Positions 44,237 through 53,117 of a DNA stretch of 64,000 nt are shown here, piece after piece. This DNA comes from Sutcliffiella tianshenii (lineage in GTDB: Bacteria > Bacillota > Bacilli > Bacillales > Bacillaceae_I). Under the pieces are notes generated by a model. It did no database searches, had not been told where the DNA came from, and worked only from the letters and a program-made list of their open reading frames with translations. The translations under genes were made by a program, and so were the position numbers. Location of the stretch: assembly GCF_016908565.1 (NCBI RefSeq), contig NZ_JAFBED010000003.1, forward strand, positions 372,001 through 436,000. The letters run 5' to 3'. Each line of letters starts with the position of its first letter. The first letter of the stretch is position 1.

Positions 44237-44324
44237 TATGTATCAGCATCCTTTGCCACTACCTTTTATTTTCGCTATTAAATTTTTTTAGTATACTCTC
44301 AGATAACCAGACTAAGAAAAAGGG

Positions 44325-45752
44325 CTAAGCTGCAGCGTACCGTTTCCGCGCAATCCTTCCTTTTCTAGTAACCGTCAAAATGATAACAAAACCATACACC
44401 GTTAGCAGAGCCACCATACATGTAAGGAAAAATTGAATATCCGGCACAAAAAGTCCTAGTGTACGCCAGGTGACACCCATCATGAACGTAAATAATGGGA
44501 TGATTCCTGCACCAAGGAGAATGGATAAAAATCCAATGCATAGCCAGATTTTCTTATTCACCTTATCCTTTTTTATCATTCGGTATATACTACCGACCAG
44601 AACAATAGCAATCAGGACGACCACACCCAGTGTGATCCATTGAATTTTGTTATCCAAACCTATCAGTCTTGGTTCATCTCCGTCCATTATAGCGCGGATT
44701 CCATCCATCATACTTAAATAGGAGACGGCCTCGAGTTCATGATACTTATTTGTAAGAAGCACGGCACCTAGGTTTTTCTCGGGTAGAAAGAAAACTTCTG
44801 CCCGGTAATCAGGGGTTGCACCGGTATGATAAGGGTAGACACTCCCTTCCTTTGGAAAATGCCACCCAAATCCGTAGCTTCCGTCACCTTCCGGCTGACT
44901 TTTTAACATCTGAAATCCTTCCTCTGATAAAAGTTCCTCTCCGTCCAGCATGAAGTCTATGAATCTAGATAAATCGCCGGCAGTGGAGGTCATATATCCA
45001 TAAGGGGCCCCGGCATGGTCATACATCCCTTTACTTTTCATGGGCTGCCCAAGCCAGGATTGATGGCCCGGTACTAAGCCATGTTGGAGGGCGCTTTCAT
45101 AATCAGCGGTGGTGTTATTCATCCCAAGCGGCGAGAATATTTTCTGTTCCATGAAGGTTGCAAAGGGCTGGCCCGCGACTGCTTCAATAATGCTTCCCAA
45201 TAACAGATAATTGGCTGAATTATACCCATAAACCTCGCCGGGAGGATGTCCAAGAGTGACTCCACTCAATTTTTTGGCAGCTCTCTTAATATCATTATTT
45301 TCTTCGAAGTTATCCGTCACTTCAAATCCATCAAGAAAACTTATTCCACTTGTTTGTAGTAGAAGGTGGCGCACAGTTATCTTCTTTTCTACCTCAGACT
45401 GGTAGGCGAACCAAGGAATATAGGCATCTATGGGACTATCCAGATTTATTTTTCCCTCTTCGACAAGCAGCATGATGGCAAGAGAGGTCAAGGGCTTGGA
45501 GACCGATCCTATCAAAAAGGTCGTATCCTCTGTGACCTTCTCCCCATTACTCATCTCGCCCCAATTGTCCTGGAAAATGGATGAGCCATTATGTATGACA
45601 GTCAAGGATGCCCCCGGAATATTGTATTCCTCGATTGCTTGATCCATAAACGCTTGTATTCTATCAGTAATTTCCTTATCTTCCCGGGCGGATGTATGTA
45701 ATGGTGGAAGCATCAGGATGAGTACCCAAAGGCTTAATACTAATTTCTTCAT
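44325..45752 (-). CDS. serine hydrolase, class C beta-lactamase/PBP4* family, membrane-anchored
   Basis: A 475-aa exported protein: signal peptide to about residue 22, a beta-lactamase-like domain with SVSK (LIGSVSKPLTSLAIM) holding the nucleophilic Ser and Lys, the YxN motif YNSANY and HTGATP replacing KTG, then three C-terminal helices (about residues 360-470). Family members are D-Ala peptidases or esterases rather than true resistance enzymes. It starts 5 bases after the TetR stop, so it is second gene of a TetR-hydrolase operon. Confidence 0.88.
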   Translation of the reverse strand: MKKLVLSLWVLILMLPPLHTSAREDKEITDRIQAFMDQAIEEYNIPGASLTVIHNGSSIFQDNWGEMSNGEKVTEDTTFLIGSVSKPLTSLAIMLLVEEGKINLDSPIDAYIPWFAYQSEVEKKITVRHLLLQTSGISFLDGFEVTDNFEENNDIKRAAKKLSGVTLGHPPGEVYGYNSANYLLLGSIIEAVAGQPFATFMEQKIFSPLGMNNTTADYESALQHGLVPGHQSWLGQPMKSKGMYDHAGAPYGYMTSTAGDLSRFIDFMLDGEELLSEEGFQMLKSQPEGDGSYGFGWHFPKEGSVYPYHTGATPDYRAEVFFLPEKNLGAVLLTNKYHELEAVSYLSMMDGIRAIMDGDEPRLIGLDNKIQWITLGVVVLIAIVLVGSIYRMIKKDKVNKKIWLCIGFLSILLGAGIIPLFTFMMGVTWRTLGLFVPDIQFFLTCMVALLTVYGFVIILTVTRKGRIARKRYAAA

Positions 45753-45757
45753 ATTAT

Positions 45758-46330
45758 CTATCCTTTCTCTTTATTAAGATAAAGTTCAAGCATTTCATGA
45801 AGGACCTCATAGGAATGGTCTATATCTAACTCAGGATCTACAATTCTTTGCAGCGCCAATCCGTCAAAACAAGCCAATAATACACTTGCCAGGGAATTTG
45901 ACTCCTTAGTGTCACCTAGTATGCTCTCCATTGGTTTAGAAAGGCTATCCCGTCCGTCCTTGAGTATTGTTCGTACTTGCTGTTCCAAGTTGCCTTCCGC
46001 ATCCTTCATCCCCAATGAATAGATTTCATATCTCCATCGATACCAATCCGGATTCTCATGGGATCTGGATTTAATTTCATTTAACGTACTTTTAAGGGAC
46101 GGCAATTCCCGACTCTTTCCATCATAGTTGCGATGATAGTTTGTCTGTATTTCCTGCTGAACGGATAAGAGCAGTTCTTCCTTATTTTTAAAATAATAAT
46201 GGACCAGGCCAGGCGTCATCATCGCCTCATTTGCAATATCTTTTATCGATGCATTAAGATAACCTTTTTTCACAAAAACCTTATATGCTGCATCTATCAA
46301 CTGTTTTCTTTTATTGTTTTTCTTTTCCAT
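45758..46330 (-). CDS. TetR/AcrR family regulator
   Basis: A 190-aa regulator of the BetI/TetR_C_6-like type. The helix-turn-helix is ASIKDIANEAMMTPGLVHYY with FKNKEELLLSV following. I chose ATG 46330, 5 bases after AAAGGAG; the longer ORF start at 46393 would translate through the operator. An inverted repeat just upstream suggests that it represses itself and the serine hydrolase gene. Confidence 0.88.
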   Translation of the reverse strand: MEKKNNKRKQLIDAAYKVFVKKGYLNASIKDIANEAMMTPGLVHYYFKNKEELLLSVQQEIQTNYHRNYDGKSRELPSLKSTLNEIKSRSHENPDWYRWRYEIYSLGMKDAEGNLEQQVRTILKDGRDSLSKPMESILGDTKESNSLASVLLACFDGLALQRIVDPELDIDHSYEVLHEMLELYLNKEKG

Positions 46331-46344
46331 AGGAAACTCCTTTA

Positions 46345-46364
46345 TTAGTTGGTCAACCAACCAA
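46345..46364. promoter_or_regulatory. probable TetR operator
   Basis: TTAGTTGGTCAACCAACCAA contains GTTGGT and ACCAAC arms 2 bases apart, 14 bases before the regulator start codon. This is a common form of TetR-family operator. Confidence 0.65.
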
Positions 46365-46412
46365 AATATAATATAAATACTTATATTTGTCAATAAATTC
46401 CTAGTGTGGGTG

Positions 46413-46485
46413 GCAGCGGGACTGTTCTCTGCTTCCTAATTAAAGCGCACCAAAGAGTCTTCTTGCAGCCGGAAGAAGACTCTGT
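46413..46485. repeat. composite REP-like element plus hairpin
   Basis: GCAGCGGGACTGTTCTCTGC then TTCC, a linker, and AGAGTCTTCTT/AAGAAGACTCT. Same plan and linker (TAATTRAAGCG) as the copy at 43840. Confidence 0.75.
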
Positions 46486-46597
46486 TTAGAATATAGGGTT
46501 TTGAAAAAGTCACCGATTCTCATCGTACCGCCTGACTAGAAAAAAAATAATGGGCACGGTACGTATTATGAAACCCATCCCAAGAAATTATGGGATG

Positions 46598-47239
46598 TTA
46601 TCGTACCTCCAAAACATTCCCGCTTGGATCAACGACATGAAACCCTTTCGCATTGGACGAGCGCAATACTTTGTAATTCCGGGCTTCCAATAATCGGTAA
46701 TAAAGAAAAAGTTGCTGCGGATTTTGCTTCTTTATTGCGGTCGAGATACCTTGGAGTATGGTTGGATGTGGAATATCACTTGCTTGTTCTGAAGGCGGCG
46801 AAGACTGAAGGATTCTTCTTGAACGGTGCAGCGTTGTTTTAATTGATTCATTGCTTACCCTAAGCATGGCAGCCATTTCTTTAGTGGAATATCCAAACAC
46901 ATCCTTTAAGGTGATGAGCATGGCCTGCTTCAATGGAAGTGTCATAAGCAGTATTTCTATTAAGCTATCATAATCTGCGAAATCTTCCACACTACCCTCT
47001 ACATTGTCGCAGGAAAGTTGTTCTTTTTTGTATTTTCTTTGCCCATCAATAAACAGGTTTTTTGCCATCTTATAGAGAAAAGAATATGTAAGCGTGCGAT
47101 CTGGATTTTCTTTTGATAGTTTGTACGCCTTCATCATGGTTTCTTGTACCAAGTCCTCTGCCCCCCAAGAAGATCGTGAAAGCTTAAGGCAATATTTGTA
47201 TAGTTTTTGAATTGTTTCTTCTAAATTATCAAAGACCAA
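46598..47239 (-). CDS. ECF-like sigma-70 family factor
   Basis: A 213-aa sigma factor with region 2 (SWGAEDLVQETMMKAYKL) and region 4 (DVFGYSTKEMAAMLRVSNES, then IKTTLHRSRR), plus a ~60-residue C-terminal extension ending NAKGFHVVDPSGNVLEVR. I chose TTG 47239, 7 bases after GGAGGG; the ATG at 47302 has no ribosome site. No anti-sigma gene is adjacent, so the extension may regulate the factor, as in ECF groups with fused C-terminal domains. Divergent from a VOC gene. Confidence 0.85.
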   Translation of the reverse strand: MVFDNLEETIQKLYKYCLKLSRSSWGAEDLVQETMMKAYKLSKENPDRTLTYSFLYKMAKNLFIDGQRKYKKEQLSCDNVEGSVEDFADYDSLIEILLMTLPLKQAMLITLKDVFGYSTKEMAAMLRVSNESIKTTLHRSRRILQSSPPSEQASDIPHPTILQGISTAIKKQNPQQLFLYYRLLEARNYKVLRSSNAKGFHVVDPSGNVLEVR

Positions 47240-47328
47240 ACTTTTACCCTCCAAAAATTCTAAATTGAATGTAACTTTTTCTTTATTATATCCGTTTAAC
47301 ATATGAATTTAAAATAAGGAGTGAGCCT

Positions 47329-47742
47329 ATGTTTAAAGTTGGTGGTATTTTTATTCCGGTGACTGATTTAAAGCAATCCACGATTTGGTATGAAACGAAT
47401 TTAGGGGTAAAAAAAATTGATGAGTGGGAGGAAGGAGCAGGTTTTTATTTTCCCAACAGCCCGACACAAATGGCATTAATACAAGTGGAGAGCCCGCAAC
47501 CAACGGAATTTACGATAAAAGGAAAGAACAAGAATAGTTATTATAATTTCCTTGTTGACGACATCGATGCAGCCTACAAGCATTTCCATGAAAACGGGGT
47601 GGTAACTTCTGAAATAGATGATTTTGGAGGAATGAAATTTTTTGATTTCTTTGATAGAGACGGAAATTCATTTAGCGTTGTTAACGAAGTGATTGATTCA
47701 CCTTATCATCGTGAAAATGTAAGAAAACTTCAAAATAATTGA
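47329..47742 (+). CDS. VOC family protein
   Basis: A 137-aa glyoxalase-fold protein: MFKVGGIFIPVTDLKQSTIW starts module one and KFFDFFDRDGNSFSVVNE ends module two. AAGGAG lies 7 bases before the ATG. It diverges from the ECF-like sigma factor gene with about 90 bases between, and may be its target. Substrate unknown. Confidence 0.84.
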   Translation: MFKVGGIFIPVTDLKQSTIWYETNLGVKKIDEWEEGAGFYFPNSPTQMALIQVESPQPTEFTIKGKNKNSYYNFLVDDIDAAYKHFHENGVVTSEIDDFGGMKFFDFFDRDGNSFSVVNEVIDSPYHRENVRKLQNN

Positions 47743-47759
47743 TTGAATTTTTAATAGAT

Positions 47760-47803
47760 GAGGGACGGCTCTCTGCTTCCTAAACAGTAGTACCGTCCCC
47801 GCT
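47760..47803. repeat. REP-like palindrome, imperfect
   Basis: GAGGGACGGCTCTCTGCTTC on the left and GTACCGTCCCCGCTC on the right, between convergent VOC and HAAS genes. Confidence 0.7.
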
Positions 47804-47810
47804 CTATCCA

Positions 47811-48800
47811 TCAACCCAGCGCTTTTTTAAACCCTCTATATCCTTCAGCTACAGCGGAGAAAATAAAGCTCAGCACAGCTACCACTAATACCCATTTCAT
47901 GCTGAAACCTAATCCGAATAATTCTTTCATATACGTGACAAATGCTTCGTTCAAGATGGATGAGTCGCGGATAATGATGATGAAAACGGTCAAGGAAATC
48001 AGTTGGGCAAGTGCATTATAGATTGCCAATGACTTCGTCCAGACTGCCGTTCTCCACTTATAGACGACGAGCGCTAACTCCAATCCTATAATGAGGACCA
48101 CCAGGGGCCAATAGGACAGAAGAGCATCTTGATTAAAGGTAGGCATCACAAACTGAAGTCCGCCCTCACCTTTTTCATAGACTCCTATCAGATTGGGGGC
48201 GTTAAAGTAGCATGTGGCCCATATCGTCGTCCATATTAATCCCCCTATCGCTTCCACTTTAGAAACCATCTTCTCCTTTGGAAGGTACGGTACATCTTTT
48301 AAATCATCAGGGGTCCATTCCTTGAAATTCTTTGTAATGGGAAGCTGCTTATTTGAAGAGTCCGTGCGTTCAATGATTGCGAAAACCAAAGTCACCCAGA
48401 AGAACACTTGGATCCCTGTACTGATCACACCCCAAATCCCTTCTCCCAAAATAGTAAGAATCATATTCAATAACGACGTTTCACCTGAATGGGAGAAGAT
48501 GCTGGTTACGACTAAAACCAACATGGTAATACCCATGGCAATCGGAAGGATCATTTTCAACAAACTCACATACAGATCATAGTACCGCGGTCCGATCAGA
48601 TGCATTGGACGTTCCTGATAATTGCTTGCCAACACGGCTGGATTTCCAAGCGAAGAAAGAACTTCTTTCACATCCTCCTCTGTGTAATTGTCCGGAAGCA
48701 TATCCTCTATCGTTGACTTTAGTTCAAGGGCTATATCTTCCCGGGTCTTGATGGAAAGTCTTTTGGTCACTTCTTGAATGTAAAGATCAATCAGATTCAC
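47811..48800 (-). CDS. HAAS-domain multi-pass membrane protein
   Basis: A 329-aa protein. The N-terminal ~75 residues (YIQEVTKRLSIKTREDIALE through SLGNPAVLASNYQERP) fit the HAAS signalling domain that commonly follows PadR regulators; six or so helices follow (about residues 75-320). Starts at GTG 48800, overlapping the PadR stop (TAGTG), so translation is coupled. HAAS proteins are thought to pass membrane signals to PadR or kinases. Function otherwise unknown. Confidence 0.82.
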   Translation of the reverse strand: MNLIDLYIQEVTKRLSIKTREDIALELKSTIEDMLPDNYTEEDVKEVLSSLGNPAVLASNYQERPMHLIGPRYYDLYVSLLKMILPIAMGITMLVLVVTSIFSHSGETSLLNMILTILGEGIWGVISTGIQVFFWVTLVFAIIERTDSSNKQLPITKNFKEWTPDDLKDVPYLPKEKMVSKVEAIGGLIWTTIWATCYFNAPNLIGVYEKGEGGLQFVMPTFNQDALLSYWPLVVLIIGLELALVVYKWRTAVWTKSLAIYNALAQLISLTVFIIIIRDSSILNEAFVTYMKELFGLGFSMKWVLVVAVLSFIFSAVAEGYRGFKKALG

Positions 48801-49138
48801 TATTTCTCATCCTCCTTTAGCAACAAGGTCAGCTCTTGGGACATCTTATCCCACTCCGCCTTCAGTTGTTGCAATATTTCCTTTCCAAATTCACTTAAAA
48901 TGTAATACCTTCGCGGCCGGCTTTCCGTTTTATCCCAGCTGCTTGTAACCAGTTCCTGCTTTTCCAGGCGGCGAAGCAATGGATACAGGGTACTTTGCTC
49001 GATAGAAATGCCGCTCTCCTCCAATAATTGAACAAGTGAATATCCATATTGCGGAGTTCGTAATTGACTAAGAACCGCTAATGTCAACGTGCCTCTCCGC
49101 AGTTCCGTCGTCATGGATGTCAGTAAAGATCTATCCAT
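48800..49138 (-). CDS. PadR family transcriptional regulator
   Basis: A 112-aa PadR winged-helix protein: LRRGTLTLAVLSQLRTPQYG, LLEESGISIEQSTLYPLLRR, LEKQELVTSSW and RPRRYYILSEFGKEIL are the family hallmarks. First gene of a PadR-HAAS operon. Two near-identical 23-bp repeats upstream are probable operators. Confidence 0.92.
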   Translation of the reverse strand: MDRSLLTSMTTELRRGTLTLAVLSQLRTPQYGYSLVQLLEESGISIEQSTLYPLLRRLEKQELVTSSWDKTESRPRRYYILSEFGKEILQQLKAEWDKMSQELTLLLKEDEK

Positions 49139-49152
49139 CGTTTCACCTCATT

Positions 49153-49203
49153 TATACTGTATGTTATACACTATATGCTTTATACTATGTATCATACACT
49201 ATA
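49153..49203. promoter_or_regulatory. tandem 23-bp repeats, probable PadR operators
   Basis: Two copies (49153-49175 and 49181-49203), 19 of 23 bases identical, all differences transitions, of the form TATACTRTRTRTYATACACT followed by ATA. They start 15 bases upstream of the padR-type gene, where an autorepressor would bind. Confidence 0.6.
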
Positions 49204-49440
49204 ATCGTTCACTAATTAAAGGAATAATTTTTCGGTCATTCTTATAAAGAATATGATAAAGAATTATTACATGAAGTTTCACATATTCGCATTTTTGAGG
49301 GGTGCATTCTATATGTTGCGCCCATGCATTCAAGGCTTCTTTACGTTTTATACTCAAGGGCCATACATAACAAGTAATTAATGCATAGACATATTTTTAG
49401 TAGTAAAATAATACCAATATCATTAATGAGGAGGAATAAT
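49204..49440. other. intergenic stretch, nothing recognised
   Basis: AT-rich gap between the PadR operator region and the 204-aa membrane protein. No gene, hairpin or repeat that I can support. Confidence 0.5.
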
Positions 49441-49478
49441 ACATTATCTTTGTAAAATACCGGAAAGGAAGTGTTCAT

Positions 49479-50093
49479 GTGTCAAAATATTCAAATAAGA
49501 ATTCAAGTGAGTTAGAATCACTATATCAAAGCGGACATAGTGATAATTACAAAATAGAACAGGAATTATTTCGTAGGGGCTATGATCAAGATAATGATGG
49601 ATATTTCTCATTTGAAGAGGAGTATGGACAGGGAAATGGCAAGGAAGAGGAATCTGGATTAGGTGCGTTATTTCTTTTGATCTTCGGCGCTGTACTAGTC
49701 GTTGCCAGTTTAATTGGCAGTCACTTTATTCTAGGATATTCCACAAATTATACCCCACATATATGGATTGCTTTTGGCTTGTCCTTCCTTTTCATGGTTT
49801 TAAGCAGAGGCCGATCCAAGTTTTTAAATTTTGTCTTTTATTTAGGATGCTTTGCCTTAGCGACCAGATTGTTTGTGACAATCATTGAGATGCTTGAAAA
49901 TGAAGTATACGTGAGCTATATCACACATGATTCCACTACTTTAACAGACATGATTAAATATGGCTTCTACTACGGAATCTACATCGCTTTTGTACCTTAC
50001 CTAACAATGAAAATCATCACCGCCATCACCAGAGCATTTCGAGAACCGAGCGCGGAAGTTGGAGTTGAGGGCAGGAACCAGTTCCCAGGATAA
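49479..50093 (+). CDS. multi-pass membrane protein with acidic N-terminal domain
   Basis: A 204-aa protein, not recognised as a family. The N-terminal ~60 residues are hydrophilic (ELESLYQSGHSDNYKIEQEL, then FRRGYDQDNDGYFSFEEEYG); the DQDNDGYFSFEE stretch looks like an EF-hand calcium loop. Four to five helices follow. GTG start 9 bases after AAAGGA. Calcium binding is inference from the DxDxDG pattern. Confidence 0.68.
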   Translation: MSKYSNKNSSELESLYQSGHSDNYKIEQELFRRGYDQDNDGYFSFEEEYGQGNGKEEESGLGALFLLIFGAVLVVASLIGSHFILGYSTNYTPHIWIAFGLSFLFMVLSRGRSKFLNFVFYLGCFALATRLFVTIIEMLENEVYVSYITHDSTTLTDMIKYGFYYGIYIAFVPYLTMKIITAITRAFREPSAEVGVEGRNQFPG

Positions 50094-50248
50094 GAGATAG
50101 GTAGGAAGCGGAGTTGATTTGGTTTGGGAAGAAGGACAGACATGCACTTACTGCCGGTCCATTCACAGAATACCACAGGGCCTTTGCAAAATTAACTCTA
50201 TCATTGATAGATTTCTATCAAGTACATTTCTTGAATATAGACAAAAGC

Positions 50249-50301
50249 ACAGGTCCATCATCCCGCCTGCACACTAGGCACAAACGGAACAATGGACCTG
50301 T
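50249..50301. repeat. inverted repeat, ACAGGTCCAT type
   Basis: Arms ACAGGTCCAT (50249-50258) and ATGGACCTGT (50292-50301), the latter followed by CCCC; a diverged member of the GGGGACAGGTCC subfamily. Confidence 0.55.
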
Positions 50302-50305
50302 CCCC

Positions 50306-50578
50306 TTAAAGCAACACCAGCATCCCCGCCCCGACTACCCACAGCATTGGAATAAGGTTTATGATTACTGCGGCTCGCCTCTTTTTGTTATGAAGGACCC
50401 ACGCCAGGATAGAACAAATGATCACCGCAAGTGGGTAGGCGCTGATGGTTAGCACAAAGAGTGTATTCCAGAAAGCAATACCCTGATCAAAAGCCATGAA
50501 GGACATACCCCAAATCGGAAGCCAGAAAACCAATCCCACCACATAAAATAGTTGGCTTAAAATCATAAATAGTTTCAT
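50306..50578 (-). CDS. small three-helix membrane protein
   Basis: A 90-aa hydrophobic protein with three helices (MKLFMILSQLFYVVGLVFW, TLFVLTISAYPLAVIICSIL and AAVIINLIPMLWVVGAGML). I chose ATG 50578, 5 bases after GGAGAG, over the longer start at 50611. Family not recognised. Confidence 0.6.
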   Translation of the reverse strand: MKLFMILSQLFYVVGLVFWLPIWGMSFMAFDQGIAFWNTLFVLTISAYPLAVIICSILAWVLHNKKRRAAVIINLIPMLWVVGAGMLVLL

Positions 50579-50718
50579 AATCTCTCCATCTCGTGAAACA
50601 TTTCCAACCATGCAAATGGTCTAAGCATGAATGGTGTGATCACGTTAGTTTTTGTATGGCATTGCCTTACCAATAGTATAGTTTCTGATATCTCATTGCA
50701 TGACAATAAATCACGATG

Positions 50719-50799
50719 GAAGCAGCGGGGGAAGCAGCGGGACGGTTCTCTGCTTCCGAATACGTAAAAAAGTCTTCTCCCAACCGGAAGAAGACTTTT
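50719..50799. repeat. composite REP-like element plus hairpin
   Basis: A partial direct repeat GGAAGCAGCGGGGGAAGCAG, then CGGGACGGTTCTCTGCTTCC, a linker and AAAAGTCTTCT/AAGAAGACTTTT. Third good copy of the two-part element. Confidence 0.75.
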
Positions 50800-50911
50800 G
50801 CTCACAAGCTTTCCAAAAGCAAATATAACCCTGTAAAAGGAAGAATCACAATAGGAGGATGTCCATCTCAATCCTTCTCTCTATATAAAATAAAAGTGTA
50901 GCAACGAGCCT

Positions 50912-51367
50912 CTACCCTTCTTTCACGATTTTCGATATGTAAATGACATAGCATTGGCGGTCCTCATCGATTTCCTTGGAGTCTATGTGACATTCGCCAA
51001 TGCCAGGCAGATGGATGATATCCTTCAGCAAATATTTGATGGCTGTCCAATGACTTTCCAATTCTTCTGTATGGAGAAGCGGCATATCCTGAAGGTATCG
51101 ATATTCGCGGAATTCCAGGTGGATGCCTTCAGGATAGGTTTTTTGCTTATAAAAATCCCTTGCCAGGTCATCCCTTTCCACTGTCAGGGTTTCGGTACTG
51201 TTATGTAAAGTCCCTTCATTGCATATTAATTTATATTGCACACCATTTTTAATGAAAAAGGTACAAAGCTGCCTTGCGTAAATTTCATCCTCGCTGACGG
51301 TTCCTTTTTTATATTCATAAATGGGTTTGTAGCTTCCTCGATCGTGTAAATAATAGATCAGTTCCAA
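50912..51367 (-). CDS. conserved hypothetical 151-aa cytosolic protein
   Basis: Not recognised. Mixed alpha/beta, no signal peptide or helix in the membrane. Notable segments: ELIYYLHDRGSYKPIYEY at the N-terminus and QCYVIYISKIVKEG at the end. TTG start 7 bases after AGGTG. Stands alone. Confidence 0.65.
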   Translation of the reverse strand: MELIYYLHDRGSYKPIYEYKKGTVSEDEIYARQLCTFFIKNGVQYKLICNEGTLHNSTETLTVERDDLARDFYKQKTYPEGIHLEFREYRYLQDMPLLHTEELESHWTAIKYLLKDIIHLPGIGECHIDSKEIDEDRQCYVIYISKIVKEG

Positions 51368-51515
51368 TTCGAGACACCTGCCTTCAAGTGTTATTTACTG
51401 TCATCATATCAAAATTAAAAATAATTATCTTTTATTTTTATCAAACTCCCTCCTTTTCATTTCCTTTTTTTGTTACTATTAGCTTAGTTGATTTTGCACG
51501 AAAGGAGTAGGCTCC

Positions 51516-51854
51516 ATGACAAAAACAAAAAAAGTATTAACAAGTGTTTCTGCCACGATTTTCGCTATCGGTATGACTGGATGTGGGTCAGAAGAAGAAA
51601 GCACCCTTCCGCCAGAACCGACAGATGATCGCTGTAACGAGTATGAATGGAATAACGAAGAAGGCGTGTATCAATGTGATGATGATTCTTCCAGTTATCA
51701 TGGCAATTATTTTTACGGCGGATTTTTCTTTGCAACTTTATCTTCCTTAAAGAAAGATTCATCCTATAAGAATTACCGAAACAGCCCGACCTTTGAATCA
51801 AATACGAAGCCAAGTAAAGGCTTTGGCAGCGGCTCCTCTTATACAGGGGGATGA
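51516..51854 (+). CDS. lipoprotein, YhxA/DUF1190-position protein
   Basis: A 112-aa exported lipoprotein: basic N-terminus, hydrophobic helix and a lipobox-like GMTGC. The mature part is Asp/Ser/Tyr-rich, with two more Cys residues, and ends in a low-complexity GFGSGSSYTGG tail, as in small lipoproteins found beside YgiC-type genes. It is the first of three tightly spaced genes (4-base gap to the ligase gene). In enterobacteria this position is taken by the DUF1190 protein YgiB/YjfM. Confidence 0.78.
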   Translation: MTKTKKVLTSVSATIFAIGMTGCGSEEESTLPPEPTDDRCNEYEWNNEEGVYQCDDDSSSYHGNYFYGGFFFATLSSLKKDSSYKNYRNSPTFESNTKPSKGFGSGSSYTGG

Positions 51855-51858
51855 ACAA

Positions 51859-53112
51859 ATGAGTGAGCAAGCCAATCAGACGTCACGAGATGATTTTTAT
51901 GCAAAGTATCCTACTTTCTGGAGTTATTTATATGGCCAGGAGTATGCACTTTTCACCTGCCATGAGATCGAACAAGCGGAAGCAGCCCATATTCGGACGG
52001 TGACAAACCGGGTAGGCAGGATATTTTCAAAAACAGCCAGGCTACTGCGGGAGCTGGACGAGGATACGCTTCTTGATTTGGGGTATCCAAAAGAAACGAT
52101 TCCTTTCTTAAAAATCAAAAGCATCGAGGCTGAGTCCGTTATCTCGCGTGTGGATCTGGTCAAAACGAACCATACATATAAAGTCTTGGAGATAAATAGT
52201 GACACCCCTACTTTTATCAAGGAATTATTCCTTATGAATGGTGAAGTATGTAAGGAGTTCCAGCGCCTTAATCCTAATGACAACGAAGAGGAACGTCTGG
52301 GAAGAGCCGTAAAGAATGCGATTTTCGAGAGCTATCAGGCTTTGGAAAAAAAAGAGTTCCCAAACATCGTGTTTACCTCCCATGAAGAAAATTTCGAAGA
52401 TAAACAAACTGTGTTGTACTTAAAGGATCTATGCAAGCTTCCCTCCCAGTATGTACCCTTGGATAAGCTGCAGATCATTGAAGGGGAAGCACTGCTGGAT
52501 GCGGAAGGCAGAAGGATCGATGTCCTGTACAGGCAAACGTTCCCGATTGAATCCCTCATTCTCGATAAGGATGGGGCCACCGGGGCGAATGTCGGGCTGC
52601 AATTACTGGAGCTGGTCCGCCAAAGTAAGCTTAGCATCATCAATCCTTTAAGTGCCTTTTTGCTTCAATCAAAGGCCGTTCAAGCCATCATTTGGGGGCT
52701 CCATGAGCAAAACAGCGATTATTTTACCCCGCAGGAGCACCAGTGGATTGGCGAATATTTTCTCGCCACCTACTTGGAGCCAGCGCCGTTTCTTGCTGCA
52801 GGGAAAAAGTATGTGGAAAAGCCGACATTCGGCAGGGAAGGCGATTCCGTTAAAATCTACGCTCCATCAGGGGAAAAGGTCGAGGAAGACCCCAACAATA
52901 GCTATGTTGATTATGTGCAGGTGTATCAGGAGTATATAGACTTACCGAAGATCATGTTCCCGACAACCAACGGAGAAAAAGAAGGTCACATGATGATTGG
53001 CTGTTTTCTCATTAATGAACAAGCAAGTGCATTCGGATATCGTCTAGGAAAACAAATCATTGATAATTTATCTTATTTTATGCCTGTAGGGTGTAAAGAT
53101 ACGAAGGAGTGA
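51859..53112 (+). CDS. glutathionylspermidine-synthase-like ATP-grasp ligase (YgiC/YjfC type)
   Basis: A 417-aa ATP-grasp enzyme predicted to form an amide bond between a carboxylate and an amine. Recognisable parts are SRVDLVKTNHTYKVLEINSD, in which the conserved ExNxD lies, and KYVEKPTFGREGDSVKIYAP, the nucleotide-binding stretch with Lys and Arg. The amidase half found in full GspS enzymes is missing, as in YgiC. I chose ATG 51859, 7 bases after GGGGGA. Operon with a lipoprotein and a DUF350 protein. Confidence 0.88.
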   Translation: MSEQANQTSRDDFYAKYPTFWSYLYGQEYALFTCHEIEQAEAAHIRTVTNRVGRIFSKTARLLRELDEDTLLDLGYPKETIPFLKIKSIEAESVISRVDLVKTNHTYKVLEINSDTPTFIKELFLMNGEVCKEFQRLNPNDNEEERLGRAVKNAIFESYQALEKKEFPNIVFTSHEENFEDKQTVLYLKDLCKLPSQYVPLDKLQIIEGEALLDAEGRRIDVLYRQTFPIESLILDKDGATGANVGLQLLELVRQSKLSIINPLSAFLLQSKAVQAIIWGLHEQNSDYFTPQEHQWIGEYFLATYLEPAPFLAAGKKYVEKPTFGREGDSVKIYAPSGEKVEEDPNNSYVDYVQVYQEYIDLPKIMFPTTNGEKEGHMMIGCFLINEQASAFGYRLGKQIIDNLSYFMPVGCKDTKE

Positions 53113-53117
53113 GTGAA

